From Lucifuga dentata (taxonomy: Eukaryota > Chordata > Actinopteri > Ophidiiformes > Bythitidae): a DNA stretch of 64,000 nt. Made by a program: the position numbers and the translations under genes. Location: the NCBI GenBank assembly GCA_014773175.1, contig VXCM01001318.1, positions 124,001 to 188,000 on the forward strand, read 5' to 3'. Shown piece after piece: positions 44,501-54,930 of this stretch (within the stretch, counting starts at the first letter, position 1; every line of letters begins with the position of its first letter). The notes beneath the pieces were generated by a model. The model saw nothing but the letters and a program-made list of their open reading frames with translations, did no database searches and was not told the origin of the DNA.

Positions 44501-44578
44501 CATGTCCACATATAAATAGTGCATTACACTTACAGACACAAGCACACACTTAAAATACATCTAAAATGTAACAATCTG

Positions 44579-45406
44579 CTATTTCATAGCAGACAAAAAG
44601 CTGAAATCAGCATGTGTGCCAAATATTTTGTCCCAGTGCGTAAAGTGGGGTGCGAAGTTGGTGTTTGGTTTCTGATGGTGCACATCATGCTTGCTGGGTC
44701 CGCCGTAGATCCCAAATGGTATCAGACGTGATGTTGACCAGGGGAAATCATAGCCACAGTGATCCTCTATAGAAACATATACATGCAATACCATGAAGGC
44801 CCATGTGGTGAGTAGGTGGCATCTCAGGATCACAGGATTCAGAGTGGTCCAAAACCCCACTGTGGCCATTTCCCAGCCCCCAAGACACTGAGTGGTTAGG
44901 GCAAAGGGAGATGAGTAATTATGATGAATGGCATGAAAAGTGACATACAGCCAGCGAATCCTGTGATGGAGCAGGTGCCAGATGTAGTACTGGAAATCAA
45001 AAAGCAGGAGGTTGCCTGTCACTCCAGCCATCAACTCCAGCAGGGATGGTGCACGGTCAGGTAAGTCCGCAGGTGGTCGCCATGCCCACTGTGCCACTGA
45101 TGCTGGCAGCACAAGGAAGACATGGTTGTACAGGGTGACACCTGCACAATGGAGCAGTGTAGAAGCTGTTGGCTGATGGCTGGGTTGGATTTTGAATTGC
45201 TGGACCCATGGCCATCTGTCCCCCATGATGTCACAGATGAGGAAAGGAAGGCAAAAAATAAAGTAGGAAGACACAGTCAAAATAACGGAGAAAAGTGGAG
45301 ATCTCAAACAGTCTGTATAGTTGAGCCTCAGGGTGTCCCACAGAGGCTGCAGCAAAGAGTCATTTCCTAAGCACCTTCTCAAAAGAAAGATATCTGCAAG
45401 ATCCAT
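44579..45406 (-). CDS. Cholesterol 25-hydroxylase-like protein (paralogue 1)
   Basis: A membrane-bound di-iron sterol hydroxylase of the fatty-acid hydroxylase superfamily. CH25H makes 25-hydroxycholesterol in the ER; fish carry several paralogues. It is a single uninterrupted frame of 275 residues, as expected for this intronless family. Hydrophobic segments lie at about 38-62, 90-108 and 125-142. The histidine boxes are intact: HLLHH (144-148), HAIHH (158-162) and HDVHH (240-244), the last followed by NFAPHFTHWDKIFGT. The start is the ATG at 45406 (MDLADIF); the frame stays open upstream only from a TTG. CAACAG directly precedes the ATG, so a 5' UTR intron is possible. It is clearly related to the plus-strand copy at 51377 (shared LLQPLWD, KIQP, LYNH). 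Which named fish paralogue it is (ch25h or a ch25hl) cannot be decided here. Confidence 0.9.
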   Translation of the reverse strand: MDLADIFLLRRCLGNDSLLQPLWDTLRLNYTDCLRSPLFSVILTVSSYFIFCLPFLICDIMGDRWPWVQQFKIQPSHQPTASTLLHCAGVTLYNHVFLVLPASVAQWAWRPPADLPDRAPSLLELMAGVTGNLLLFDFQYYIWHLLHHRIRWLYVTFHAIHHNYSSPFALTTQCLGGWEMATVGFWTTLNPVILRCHLLTTWAFMVLHVYVSIEDHCGYDFPWSTSRLIPFGIYGGPSKHDVHHQKPNTNFAPHFTHWDKIFGTHADFSFLSAMK

Positions 45407-46542
45407 CCTGTTGTGAAAAATACAAAATGAATAACTTATGAATGAAAATGTAAGTGCCCTAACTAGAAACAGCCGCAAAGGAAGAGAATTTCCCTAGTGT
45501 CTGTTCAAGCTCTCCTGTCTATGTGGTATAAAGTGACACCTGTGTGCAACAAATTATTCATACAATTGGAGTAACCTAAAGCAGGAAACACTCCAGATAA
45601 TACACTCCTCATTCTGTTGATTTACACTAAGTGACCAGTTCAATAGGTGTGCAGGTGTATAATATACTACACTCTGAAACAATAGCCCTGTAATTAATCA
45701 TATGGATTATATTATGTTAAGAGGTTTTTTTTTGTTTGGTTTTTTTTAGTTAAAATTATAAACTTTGCAGAGGCAGGATTTGTTGCAGAGCTAATTGGAC
45801 TGCATTGGATTGTTTAGGAGCACCTAAAATGAAATGGGGAAATCAGTGTATTTTCATATTTTATTCAATATAAATTGGATATATTGGATATATAAATTGG
45901 ATATATTTATCCAATTTTTTCATTATCTTTATGTATTGAACTGAAAACTCACTAATAAGTTTGTAGGAATGGAAGAGTAAAAGAGATAGAAATTTAAAAG
46001 ATAATATAGGAAAAAAAAATATCACAAGTTTAAAAATTTCATGATTAACAACAAGAATCGAAAATACTATGGCAGGTAGGCTGTACTCCCTAACGACAGG
46101 GGGCGATAAAACAAACTGCTCCCCAGTATACAAAAGAAGACACTTTCTAAACCGGAAACTAAAGTGTCTCCAACCTTTACTCACATATGTACATATATTA
46201 ATTGCTTCCGATCCTGCAGTAACACGGATCAGATTGTTCCCCAACTCTTTTCCGTCGCTTTTAAAAACGCAACATCACTTCTGCCCCATTTTTTTTTTTT
46301 TTTTTTTTTAGCTGCCGTCAGCAGAGAGCTGTACAACTTCAGAAAGTCATTTAACCACAAACATAAATTCCCGGAATAAACTTTTACATAGACGCTGGTG
46401 TGTATATGAGGTAATGTTACCATTCAACAGCACCTTCTCGAATTCAAACGAAATGATACGTATTAGGAAAAATACCTATTTGTGATTTTATTGAGTTTTA
46501 TAATGAATGTAACTGTATTCACGCATGCAGGTGTACATAACG
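45407..46542. other. Divergent intergenic region, ch25h-like / CCCH-CHY gene
   Basis: Probably holds both promoters. At about 45628-45665 it contains aagtgaccagttcaatagg, resembling a repeat very common in fish genomes (…gtggccactttattaggtacacctg). A poly-T run lies at about 46290-46309. Confidence 0.4.
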
Positions 46543-49500
46543 ATGGAGAACAGCGAGGAGGAGAAGCCAGCTGAGACAGAGTCAGTCCCTCACACACAGC
46601 AGCAGCTGTGTCGATATTTCGCTCAAGGAAGACACTGTAATTTTGGGAAAAAGTGCAAATTTCTACATGTAAGAGATGATGCCTTCAAAGCAAACAGGAG
46701 ACCACAGGAGATTACACCAGCCCACTCAGAGGGCTCTGGAGGTCATGTGGACCACAGATCTCTAAACACCGACTCCAGGTCTGCTCCAGTGACCAGCCGT
46801 CGCCCCTGTCGCTACTTTATCTCTGGCTTCTGCTCCATGGAGGACAGATGTCGTTTCTGGCATCCACCACAGCTCCCCCTGCTAGATGAGAAGCCTATGC
46901 CTGAGACTTACACACGACCCACACCGAGGATGCCTCCAGCCCCTGGTCCCTGCATCCTTCAGGAGGTCAAGCTGTGTGACCTAACAGAGGATATTGCTAA
47001 GCAGCTTCGAGAGACAGAGATCAGGCAGATGAAAAAGCGTTTTCCCAAAGACCGGCTGATTATTCAGGAACGAAGTGATGGCCAAGTGACTTATTACCGA
47101 GCCACTGTAGAGTCCACTGATCCAGACTGGGTAAACACTTCACTCTAAAAGTTCCCTGAGAGGAAAATTCACAGTCGATGCAATTCATGTAATTTCTTTT
47201 TACATTGCTCAGCTCTGTTTGAATCTGTGAACTTATATCTTTGTGAACTGACATGCTAAGTTGTATCTGGATCCATGCTGACTCATGTTTATAACTCACA
47301 GCCTTTTGATCTGAAAGAAATTGATATCATGGTGAGCTTCCCAGACAAATACCCTCAGGAGGTAAAGATTACTACTTCCATTTACACTCTTAAAACCAGC
47401 CAGTTGGTGTGAACTTAACCACTTTTCATCAGCTTTTTAACTCTTTTCCTCAGATTTTCACATTGGACATACCACTGGACCAGGATCTGCCACCAGTAAT
47501 GGCAAGGTAACTAAGCATTTGCAATTTTGTTTTAATGTAAGCTATTTAGAAGAATTGACAACTGTTGCAGTCATTTTTTAAAAATAATTTATCTGCACGC
47601 ATAGATATGTACAACAAGCATCATTAAACTGGCTTCAGGCCAAACATGCCACCAATCAACTCTGTGGAAAAGTAGAGCTGCTTTTCCGACCCTTTCTTCG
47701 TTGGCTAGATCGTAGTATGGAGAGACTGTTCACCGAAGGAGCCAGGCAGGTAAGACAGCCTGCTGAAACAATAAATGATTATCATTAATTACACCAAAAT
47801 ATGCAAAATAATCAATGTAACATTATTTTCTGTTTTGAATGCTTCTACAGTTGAAAAAAGAAATAGATGTAGAAAAAGCAGGATTGCAGTTTATACCATA
47901 CCAGAAACTCCAGGAAACTGTGGGTGAAAAAGGTGGGAGCAGTCAGTCATTTGACCCTGCCTCTGATGCTGCCGCTGCAGAGGATGCCAGTGATGAAGGA
48001 AAAGAAGAAAGGGAGGGGACAATGGAGGGAGGGAAACTTCTACAGCAGGATGGTCAAAGTTGTGGTGAAGAGGAGGAGGAGGAGGAGGAGGAGGAGGAGG
48101 TGACAGCCAGTCATCTAGTGGAGAACATTAAGATCAGTGATCCCCGCAGAGGCACAGAGGTGAAGCTGTTGGGACTGACGCTGGGAGAAAACACAGCCAC
48201 TGTAGTGGCCCGACAGATCACAGTTTGTCTTCAGTGTAATAGGTAAAAAATCCTCAAAAAAAAAATCAGTCAAACCACTATTTAGAGGTGTTTTATTGGC
48301 ATGGGATCTGACAGTTGATGCCAAGTTTGAGTGTGTTATGTGCTTTCTGCAGGTGTAAAGTAACAGCAGACCTGATGCTGACTGGTAAGACACCCTGCAC
48401 AGCTCATTGTGAAAAGTGCAGCGCTAGCATCAATGCTGCATTTCGACCCTGCATGCTGCACCATTACAGTGACATCTTGGGATACTTGGACCTCCACAAT
48501 GCCACTCCCGCTGATCTTGTGCTTCAGGACTGTGATTTCACTGTGGGCTGCCTCAGCTGCTCCCAGGAAGGCCCTGTGGAGGTGAAGAAACATGCCACGT
48601 CACTGCACATCTGTTTTGTGAAAAATTAGAGTTACCAGTTTGAAGTGACAGCAGAAGTACCGTAAATGAAATGTTAGCCTTTCTGCTGATAGTCTCTGCT
48701 GAAATTGCATTTTTTTTATTATTACTTTTTTTTCCCTTTAGAATCTTTCCTATGGCCAAACGAAGGAGTTTAACTGTGATCACTGCCACAACAAGCTCAG
48801 TATCCTGGCTGACAGCACAAGATTCCAGTATATTCAGCCACGCACTAATAAAACAGGTGAGACCTTTGCTAACACAGGAATCAGCAAATGTGAACCACTA
48901 TTGACTTTTTCCTCCTATGCCCAGGAAATAAAACAACACCATACAAAAAGAAACTGTCACACAGTGTAATACTGTTGATACAGCTCCCTGGTCAATGCTG
49001 CCTTATATTGTTATTCTCAAAGCAAAAGAGTTCATTAAAGCTTTTAAATATGAACATTCATACACACATAAACCTAAAACTCTGTAACTTACATTTATGC
49101 CTCTGCATGATACATACATTCACAACAAAATGCCCATACAGGTCAATAAAATGCAATAAATCACTGTTTAAAGGTTTGTGTTGTTAGGACAGAAAGGATA
49201 CTGAAAATGTTTTAGTGGATTTTTTTTTTTTTTTTCCATGCAGGTACAAGTGCTTGTGCCCCTAATTCTAAGACTATAAGAGATCCTGCTGTGCAAAAAG
49301 GGAAACCGTTGCCAGAAAAAGGAACATGCAAACATTTCAGGCACAGCCATCGCTGGCTAAGGTAATTCCTTCAGTGAATCCTTAAATAATTTCATATGTA
49401 CATATTTATTACAGTGAGATCTGTGTAATGCCTATTAGAAGTTAGTAAAATGTTTATGACCGCAGGTTTCCCTGCTGTGGCCGGGCTTACCCCTGTGATG

Positions 49501-50156
49501 TGTGCCATGATGAGGACCAGGATCACCCCATGGAACTGGCCACTAGGATGATCTGCGGCTACTGTGCCAAAGAGCAGGTGAATTAAGCACACATGACATC
49601 ACACTAACACTGTTGTCCAGTTATGCATCCATGAAAAATAAAGCCCTAACAACACTGACAACAGGTAGGATTTCATCAAAAAAAGAAAAAGTTTAAAAAA
49701 AAAAAAAAAAANTTAAAAAAAAAAAAAAAAGGCTACCATGAATTAATCTGTGCTGTAAGCAATGCTCTTAAACATGACTCCTAAATTTCACAGCAAGAAC
49801 AAATTATCAAGGTGGATATTAGACATTCTCTTTAAATTTGAACATTTTCATAATATAGTCCCTAATGTTTGTTGTTGCAGCCATACAGCAATGGGAAACC
49901 TTGTATTAGCTGTGGAAGCATGATGACAAGAGGAGCCCAAACCAGCCACTGGGAGGGAGGACTGGGCTGCAGAAACAAAATCAAAATGAGCAGGTACCCA
50001 CACTTATTAGGGTTCACATTTTTATCACTATTATTGGCATTGAAGAAGTGATAAAAATATTTAAGAATGTTCAATTTTCTTTTTAGAAATGATCGACAAA
50101 AATATGCCAACGCCAACAAGACAGTTTCGCGGAAGGCGGCCAGTGAGAAGAAGTAG
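46543..50156 (+). CDS. CCCH- and CHY-type zinc-finger protein with RWD-like segment
   Basis: Exons: 46543-47130, 47302-47361, 47454-47506, 47605-47749, 47851-48242, 48353-48581, 48742-48856, 49244-49361, 49466-49577, 49881-49993, 50087-50156; phases agree, about 664 residues. An in-frame ATG at 46525 would add six residues; MENSEEEK at 46543 was preferred because the upstream ATG sits in an acceptor-like gcatgcag. There are two CCCH fingers: C-x8-C-x5-C-x3-H (CRYFAQGRHCNFGKKCKFLH) and C-x7-C-x5-C-x3-H (CRYFISGFCSMEDRCRFWH), typical of RNA binding. An RWD-like region follows (IDIMVSFPDKYPQEIFTLDI, LFRPFLRWLDRSMERLF), then a Glu tract from (GAG)n. A CHY zinc finger lies near the C-terminus (CKHFRHSHRW, CCGRAYPCDVCHDE, CGYCAKEQ, CISCGS) with a basic tail. 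I recognise the domains but not a named orthologue. Confidence 0.88.
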
Positions 50157-50222
50157 TTGGTGGATGAGAGTCCTAAGTGGTCTTCCTTTGCTTTCGTTCA
50201 ATGGTATCATTCATAGTTTTCC

Positions 50223-50228
50223 AATAAA
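50223..50228 (+). promoter_or_regulatory. Candidate poly(A) signal of the CCCH-CHY gene
   Basis: AATAAA 67 bp downstream of the TAG stop. Confidence 0.55.
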
Positions 50229-51320
50229 TCATCTGTTAGTAGAGTGGGGAACTTTTCTTCTATACCCTTTAATTCTGAAAAATCTGCTTTATGTCTTAGG
50301 TACATGTAACAGCACTTAATTTATTACATATAATAATAAGACAAATGAGTACAAAATGCATACAGGCAATTTGATTAGAATCACATTACTGCATTTAGCA
50401 GACTGCCAATGCAAGTAGTCAGCATTCCATCCAGTATAATCCTCTTAAAATAAAACTGTGTAATGAATGGGCAAATACTGCATTATACATAGACTGTCTG
50501 TGAATACATTTCTAACTTCTGAAAAATTGCTCCCTTGAAAAATGTAGAATGAAAAGTAGTTATTTCAGATTAAGTGTCCTTAAAATGTGCTGGACCACAC
50601 TGAATGCCATGGGAAGAATTTCACACTGAACACTGAAATAAATGTTTTTCGATTTGATTTTCATGTGTTGAGAAATTTCTGTAGGACAAAAGGAGAAGCT
50701 ATTCTGTAACTCTTTGATTAGCAAAGAAATAGTTTTTCGGCACAGCTTTTAGAGTGTCGGGTTGATCTATAGTTGTGTCTGTGTGCTGCTGAATAGTTTT
50801 GTTGGAGCCTATGATTAGATTAATCATTTGAAATAATGATAATTATTTGTATTTTCGCTTTATTTGATTGGTTATTTATACTGCATGTTTGCTTACTCTG
50901 TCAGCAATCATCTAGATTACATAACTACCCCCTGCTGCGTATACTGGTCACCATACACAGAATGGAGGTTATAGGCAGTACCTCAGGTGTTCTGGCAGGT
51001 ACACAACCGCAGCATGTAATGCAATATGGACATGATCATGTCAAGTTTTGTTTTTTGAGCTGAGATATCAGTATATAAGACTTTACGTTTGACCGGCATG
51101 AACTACACGAAAATAAAGGACATTATTTGCAACATAACTGTAAGCGTGTTGGAAACTTCTTTTTCCTGTGAGGAACCTGGTGGCCACAAGCCATCCCAAG
51201 TTTTGTTAATCTTCTCGTGCAAGTTTTTTTTTTTTTTTTTTNTTTTTTTTTTTTTTTTTGTCGACATTGAGTCATTGCTGGCTCGTTCTTTCCGAACCCC
51301 CTCCTTTGACCCGCACTAGC

Positions 51321-51328
51321 TATATAAA
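51321..51328 (+). promoter_or_regulatory. TATA box of the plus-strand ch25h gene
   Basis: TATATAAA, 56 bp upstream of the ATG, implying a very short 5' leader. A TATA box suits an inducible intronless gene. Confidence 0.7.
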
Positions 51329-51376
51329 GGCAGAGCTTTGTCTTAATCCTGCAGATTGCAGTGTTACTGCACTGAG

Positions 51377-52198
51377 ATGGTGAACATTAGTGAGCTGCCC
51401 GTGCAGCTTCAGACCTCCGACCGGCTCCTGCAGCCTCTCTGGGACTATTTGCTTTGTCATCATCTGCCTCTCATCTCGTCTCCTTTTTTCCCAGTCCTAC
51501 TTGCTTTTTCCAGTTACTTCTTCTTTAGCGTACCTTTTACTGCACTGGACCTGTTGGGAGAGAGGATGCCTTTATTCCATCAGTACAAGATCCAACCAGA
51601 CAGGCAGCCAACACTGAGAATGATGCTTAAGAGCTTTATGAGAGCTCTGTATAACCATTTATTTTTTGTTCTTCCAGCCATAATGTTTAGCACATTCATA
51701 CTGCCTGCACCAGCACTTCCACAGGACGCACCCACTGTCTATGAGGTATTCATTGATGGACTGGCTGTGCTTCTCCTCTTTGACACCCAGTACTATATTT
51801 GGCATTTCATACACCACAAGCATCCTCAGCTTTATCAGTTGATCCATGCCATCCACCATGAATACATTGCACTCTTCTCTTGGTCTACTGAGCAACTCAG
51901 CATCCCAGAACTGATGACTGTAGGGTTCTGGAGCAACCAGGCCCCATTGCTTTTAAAGTGTCACCCATTGACAATATGGTGTGTGACAGTTTTCAGTATT
52001 TGGATGTCTGTAGAGGATCACATCAGCTATGACCTACCATGGTCCCTCAACCACCTGGTGCCATTTGGTCTGTTGGGGGGTGCACCGGCTCATGACATGC
52101 ACCACCAGAAGCCGAGCAGTAACTATGCTCCTTTCTTTAGCCACTGGGACAGAATCTTTGGCACTGCTGTCCCCCTGAAGAAGACTGTAAAGACGTAA
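51377..52198 (+). CDS. ch25h: Cholesterol 25-hydroxylase-like protein (paralogue 2)
   Basis: Same di-iron sterol hydroxylase family; the product, 25-hydroxycholesterol, restrains SREBP processing and acts in innate immunity in vertebrates. It is a single exon of 273 residues. Hydrophobic segments lie at about 36-60, 88-108 and 125-142. The histidine boxes HFIHH (143-147), HAIHH (157-161) and HDMHH (239-243) are complete, and the C-terminal NYAPFFSHWDRIFGT motif is present. The start ATG (MVNISELP) lies just below a TATA box. It is convincingly homologous to the minus-strand copy 6 kb away but has diverged substantially along its length, so the duplication is not recent. The symbol is a family-level assignment; it could equally be one of the fish ch25hl genes. 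Confidence 0.9.
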   Translation: MVNISELPVQLQTSDRLLQPLWDYLLCHHLPLISSPFFPVLLAFSSYFFFSVPFTALDLLGERMPLFHQYKIQPDRQPTLRMMLKSFMRALYNHLFFVLPAIMFSTFILPAPALPQDAPTVYEVFIDGLAVLLLFDTQYYIWHFIHHKHPQLYQLIHAIHHEYIALFSWSTEQLSIPELMTVGFWSNQAPLLLKCHPLTIWCVTVFSIWMSVEDHISYDLPWSLNHLVPFGLLGGAPAHDMHHQKPSSNYAPFFSHWDRIFGTAVPLKKTVKT

Positions 52199-52455
52199 TA
52201 GAACAAGTGAATGAATGTAATTTGTAAATATGGCATGTATAGTGTCCTTATTTGTCTTTGGCTTTGTATTGTATATTTTTAGCACTGTCATTTTCACACA
52301 CTCCCTTTCATTAGACTACTTTTTATGTCTTGACCTTTTCTTACTGTTCTCTTTGTTTTGCTGCTCTCGTTGCCTCCTGGCCAGATTATTTGCAGAGTTT
52401 ATATCTCATCAGGAATAACCTGGTTAATTGAAGGTTATAAGGAATAACAACGTTT

Positions 52456-52461
52456 AATAAA
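52456..52461 (+). promoter_or_regulatory. Candidate poly(A) signal of ch25h
   Basis: AATAAA 258 bp downstream of the TAA stop. Confidence 0.5.
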
Positions 52462-53893
52462 ATGTATTTATATTTCTATGAAGATTCACAATCATCCAGT
52501 TCATTTGATATGTAGCAGTAGTTCAAGGTATTTGGACAGAGAAGACAGATGATTTGAGAGGATGTAAGGAAGCTATCTGTGTCAAACATCCCTGATCAGA
52601 GGAGATGTATGTTAAAGGCACATTAACAAGATGAATCTGAGGAATTCAGTACAGTTACATTATCATATTGTTGTTCATTGTATACACCAATGAAGCAAAC
52701 CAAACACGAATTAGAAATATTTGCAAGCAAAGCTGGTAACTTTACCTCCCCATGTTAACAGCAAAGCACATTCCAACAAGTGTAAAAACTTTCAATTCTT
52801 GTTTCTCTCCCAATCTGCTTACATAAAATAAATTCGTTAAAAGAACATTTCCAAGTCACATTTGTTCAAATTCCACCCAAGGATAAGGAGCTTTTAAGCA
52901 AACTCAGTACAGTTTGTTGGGCTTGTTAAGTTCAACACAAGGGTACACACAGTTAACACACACACTGAGTGCTCAGTTTGGACTCAACATGCTAAAAACA
53001 GGACATGGAATTCATCAAGATATAGTGATACATACAAGAGGAAGATAGCAGCAAAATGATGGGAATACTCGAGTCTTAACCCTTGAAAGGTTATCAGGTC
53101 TGTGGGACCCATTTTCAATGTTTACTAAAAGAAAAATGATACAATTAATTATTATTTTAACCTGCGATTCATTGGCCTTGGCTCATTTTCTGTGAAGAAC
53201 AGGTAAATGAATGAATTTTCATTTCTCTCGATTGCAGACCACACTCTTTATTCTTGCGACATGGGAAGCAATGTCATGGACAGTTCCATACAGCCTTCAA
53301 AATCTGAGCGCTTCTGCTCCTCTTAATGTACTGCTAGCGAATGTGTTCTCTTGTCAGAGGGACACCCTTTCCTCTCACAGTTTTGGCTGGCATCGTACTC
53401 ATGGAGCCAGTGGTGCCACCTGCAAGGTCACGGTGTTGGTCTAACATTTGTTTTCCACACATGCTGAGAATCGTTATCTCTTAAGAGGAGGTCACAAACA
53501 CCTCCTCCACCTCCTCTGGGTCAGTGTGAACAGTTCATGATCCCTTTATTGGTCAAACATGATTTACACTTCCTGTTTAATACAAGAAGTCTCTCCAACC
53601 TTGCAGGGCATCTAAACATGACTCAGCATTCTTGTAAGGGACCTGTTTAAGGCTTCTTATGATTCAGCATGACTTACCCAAATAAGGCACACAGGGGTTC
53701 ACAAGAGAGAGACAATGACAGCCTGGAACATATGACTTACAATGAATACAATGATTATATGGGTGATTACATAAATAAATTATACTTTCACAATGTGTGT
53801 GTGCGTTTGTGTGACTGTGCGTGCACGTTGTCCACAGACAAACTGGGAGGTGATTTCTGATTTTGAAGAGAAATAAGAATTATTATAGACTTG

Positions 53894-53896
<3 letters not shown>

Positions 53897-53928
<32 letters not shown>

Positions 53929-53980
53929 NNNNNNNNNNNNNNNNNNNNNNNNNNNNNNNNNNNNNNNNNNNNNNNNNNNN

Positions 53981-54034
<54 letters not shown>
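53897..54034. repeat. (TG)n - 52-base N gap - (AC)n
   Basis: (GT)n runs to 53928, Ns occupy 53929-53980, and (AC)n runs from 53981 to 54034. The repeat strand flips across the gap. Confidence 0.95.
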
Positions 54035-54037
<3 letters not shown>

Positions 54038-54445
54038 GCCTAGGTAGGAGTACCTGCCTACTCCCGCACTCTTCCTCTGTAGTGCGGGAAACTTGGCACA
54101 CAGATGATGTTGGAACATTGTTCCAGCTCAGAGAACAGTGCTGCTTCATTTTCTCACACATCACACCTGCTGTGGTGTTTTTTTTTTTCTTAAGGAAACC
54201 TGAGCAATATTTTTAAAACACTGTAAGCATTCAGTGTTTTCTCACACTGTATCCCAGCTCCAAATTGGGGAACACATCCATGCTTTAACTATAGCCTCAT
54301 TTTTTGTTTTTTTTTCTTCAAAACTCACATTCTATCACAAAAAATGAATAGCGCTTTTAATCATAAATGTGTTCAAACAGAGGTAAATGGAAAATATTAA
54401 CCATATAAATGTAATGACTGAATGAAAAATACCACCTCTTCTTAA

Positions 54446-54803
54446 AGGATCATACTAGTGGTTTTAAAATCCAACCTGTATGGTCATTTTAATTTCTCTG
54501 TAAAAGCAGTCTTCTTCTGGGATTATATTCTGTGGTGGAGACATACATTTTCTTCTGTGTGCTTTGTGTTAGATTGGTTAAATTAAGTAACTGTGATGGA
54601 TACCTATCTCAAGCATGCTTAAAGTCTCTACAAACTGATTTTAGTAGTGTACTGGAATGAACTCCAATGGCAGTCTGGAAGGTAGGAACAACAATTCTAA
54701 TATTTACCACTCCAGTAGTATGTTTTGAAAAATGGTTGGCAGTAATGTAACATGTATGTGAGTTATATTAGGCTCAAACATGCAAAATCATTGGTATTGT
54801 CCT
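54446..54803. mobile_element. TTAA-flanked MITE, copy 2
   Basis: A 358-bp element flanked by TTAA (54442-54445 and 54804-54807). The left end is AGGATCATACTAGTGGTTTT; the right end, on the opposite strand, is AGGACAATACCAATGATTTTG, continuing into GCATGTTTGAGCC as in the copies at 28234 and 61454. The two arms are not strongly complementary internally. Confidence 0.8.
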
Positions 54804-54930
54804 TTAATTGTCAGGTGATTTTGCACCTATAGGCTTAAGGTTTTATACATGATAAATTTTAAGTAGCACAAATACACTTATTTCAATACATTTTAATCAC
54901 AGAAAATATAAAACAATGAAACAAAAGTTT

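Larger units (their letters stand above)
43328..44578. other. tspan3 upstream region to ch25h-like 3' end
   Basis: GC-richer sequence near 43320-43460 is the likely tspan3 promoter. A (CTT)n microsatellite lies at 44077-44111. A loose minisatellite of AACCACC/AGCAAC units occupies roughly 44205-44290. No other gene is seen. Confidence 0.5.
50157..51376. other. 3' flank of the CCCH-CHY gene and upstream region of ch25h
   Basis: No other coding exon is seen. The last 250 bp carry the ch25h promoter: an interferon-site-like sequence at 51151-51166, a T-homopolymer with one N at 51225-51259, and the TATA box. Confidence 0.5.
52199..54930. other. Intergenic region between ch25h and kti12
   Basis: Contains the ch25h 3' UTR, a (TG)n / N gap / (AC)n block at 53897-54034 and a TTAA-flanked MITE at 54446-54803. 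An open stretch near 53211-53444 shows no recognisable protein. Confidence 0.5.

Noticed and set aside
45407..45478. Longer start for the minus-strand ch25h-like gene
   Set aside because: The extension begins with TTG rather than ATG and shows no family similarity.
48582..48629. Read-through end (…KKHATSLHICFVKN) in the CCCH-CHY gene
   Set aside because: A GAG|GTGAAG donor before it joins in phase to NLSYGQTKEF and to downstream CHY-finger exons.
53211..53444. 77-residue plus-strand frame in the ch25h-kti12 interval
   Set aside because: No family similarity and no promoter or poly(A) context on that strand.
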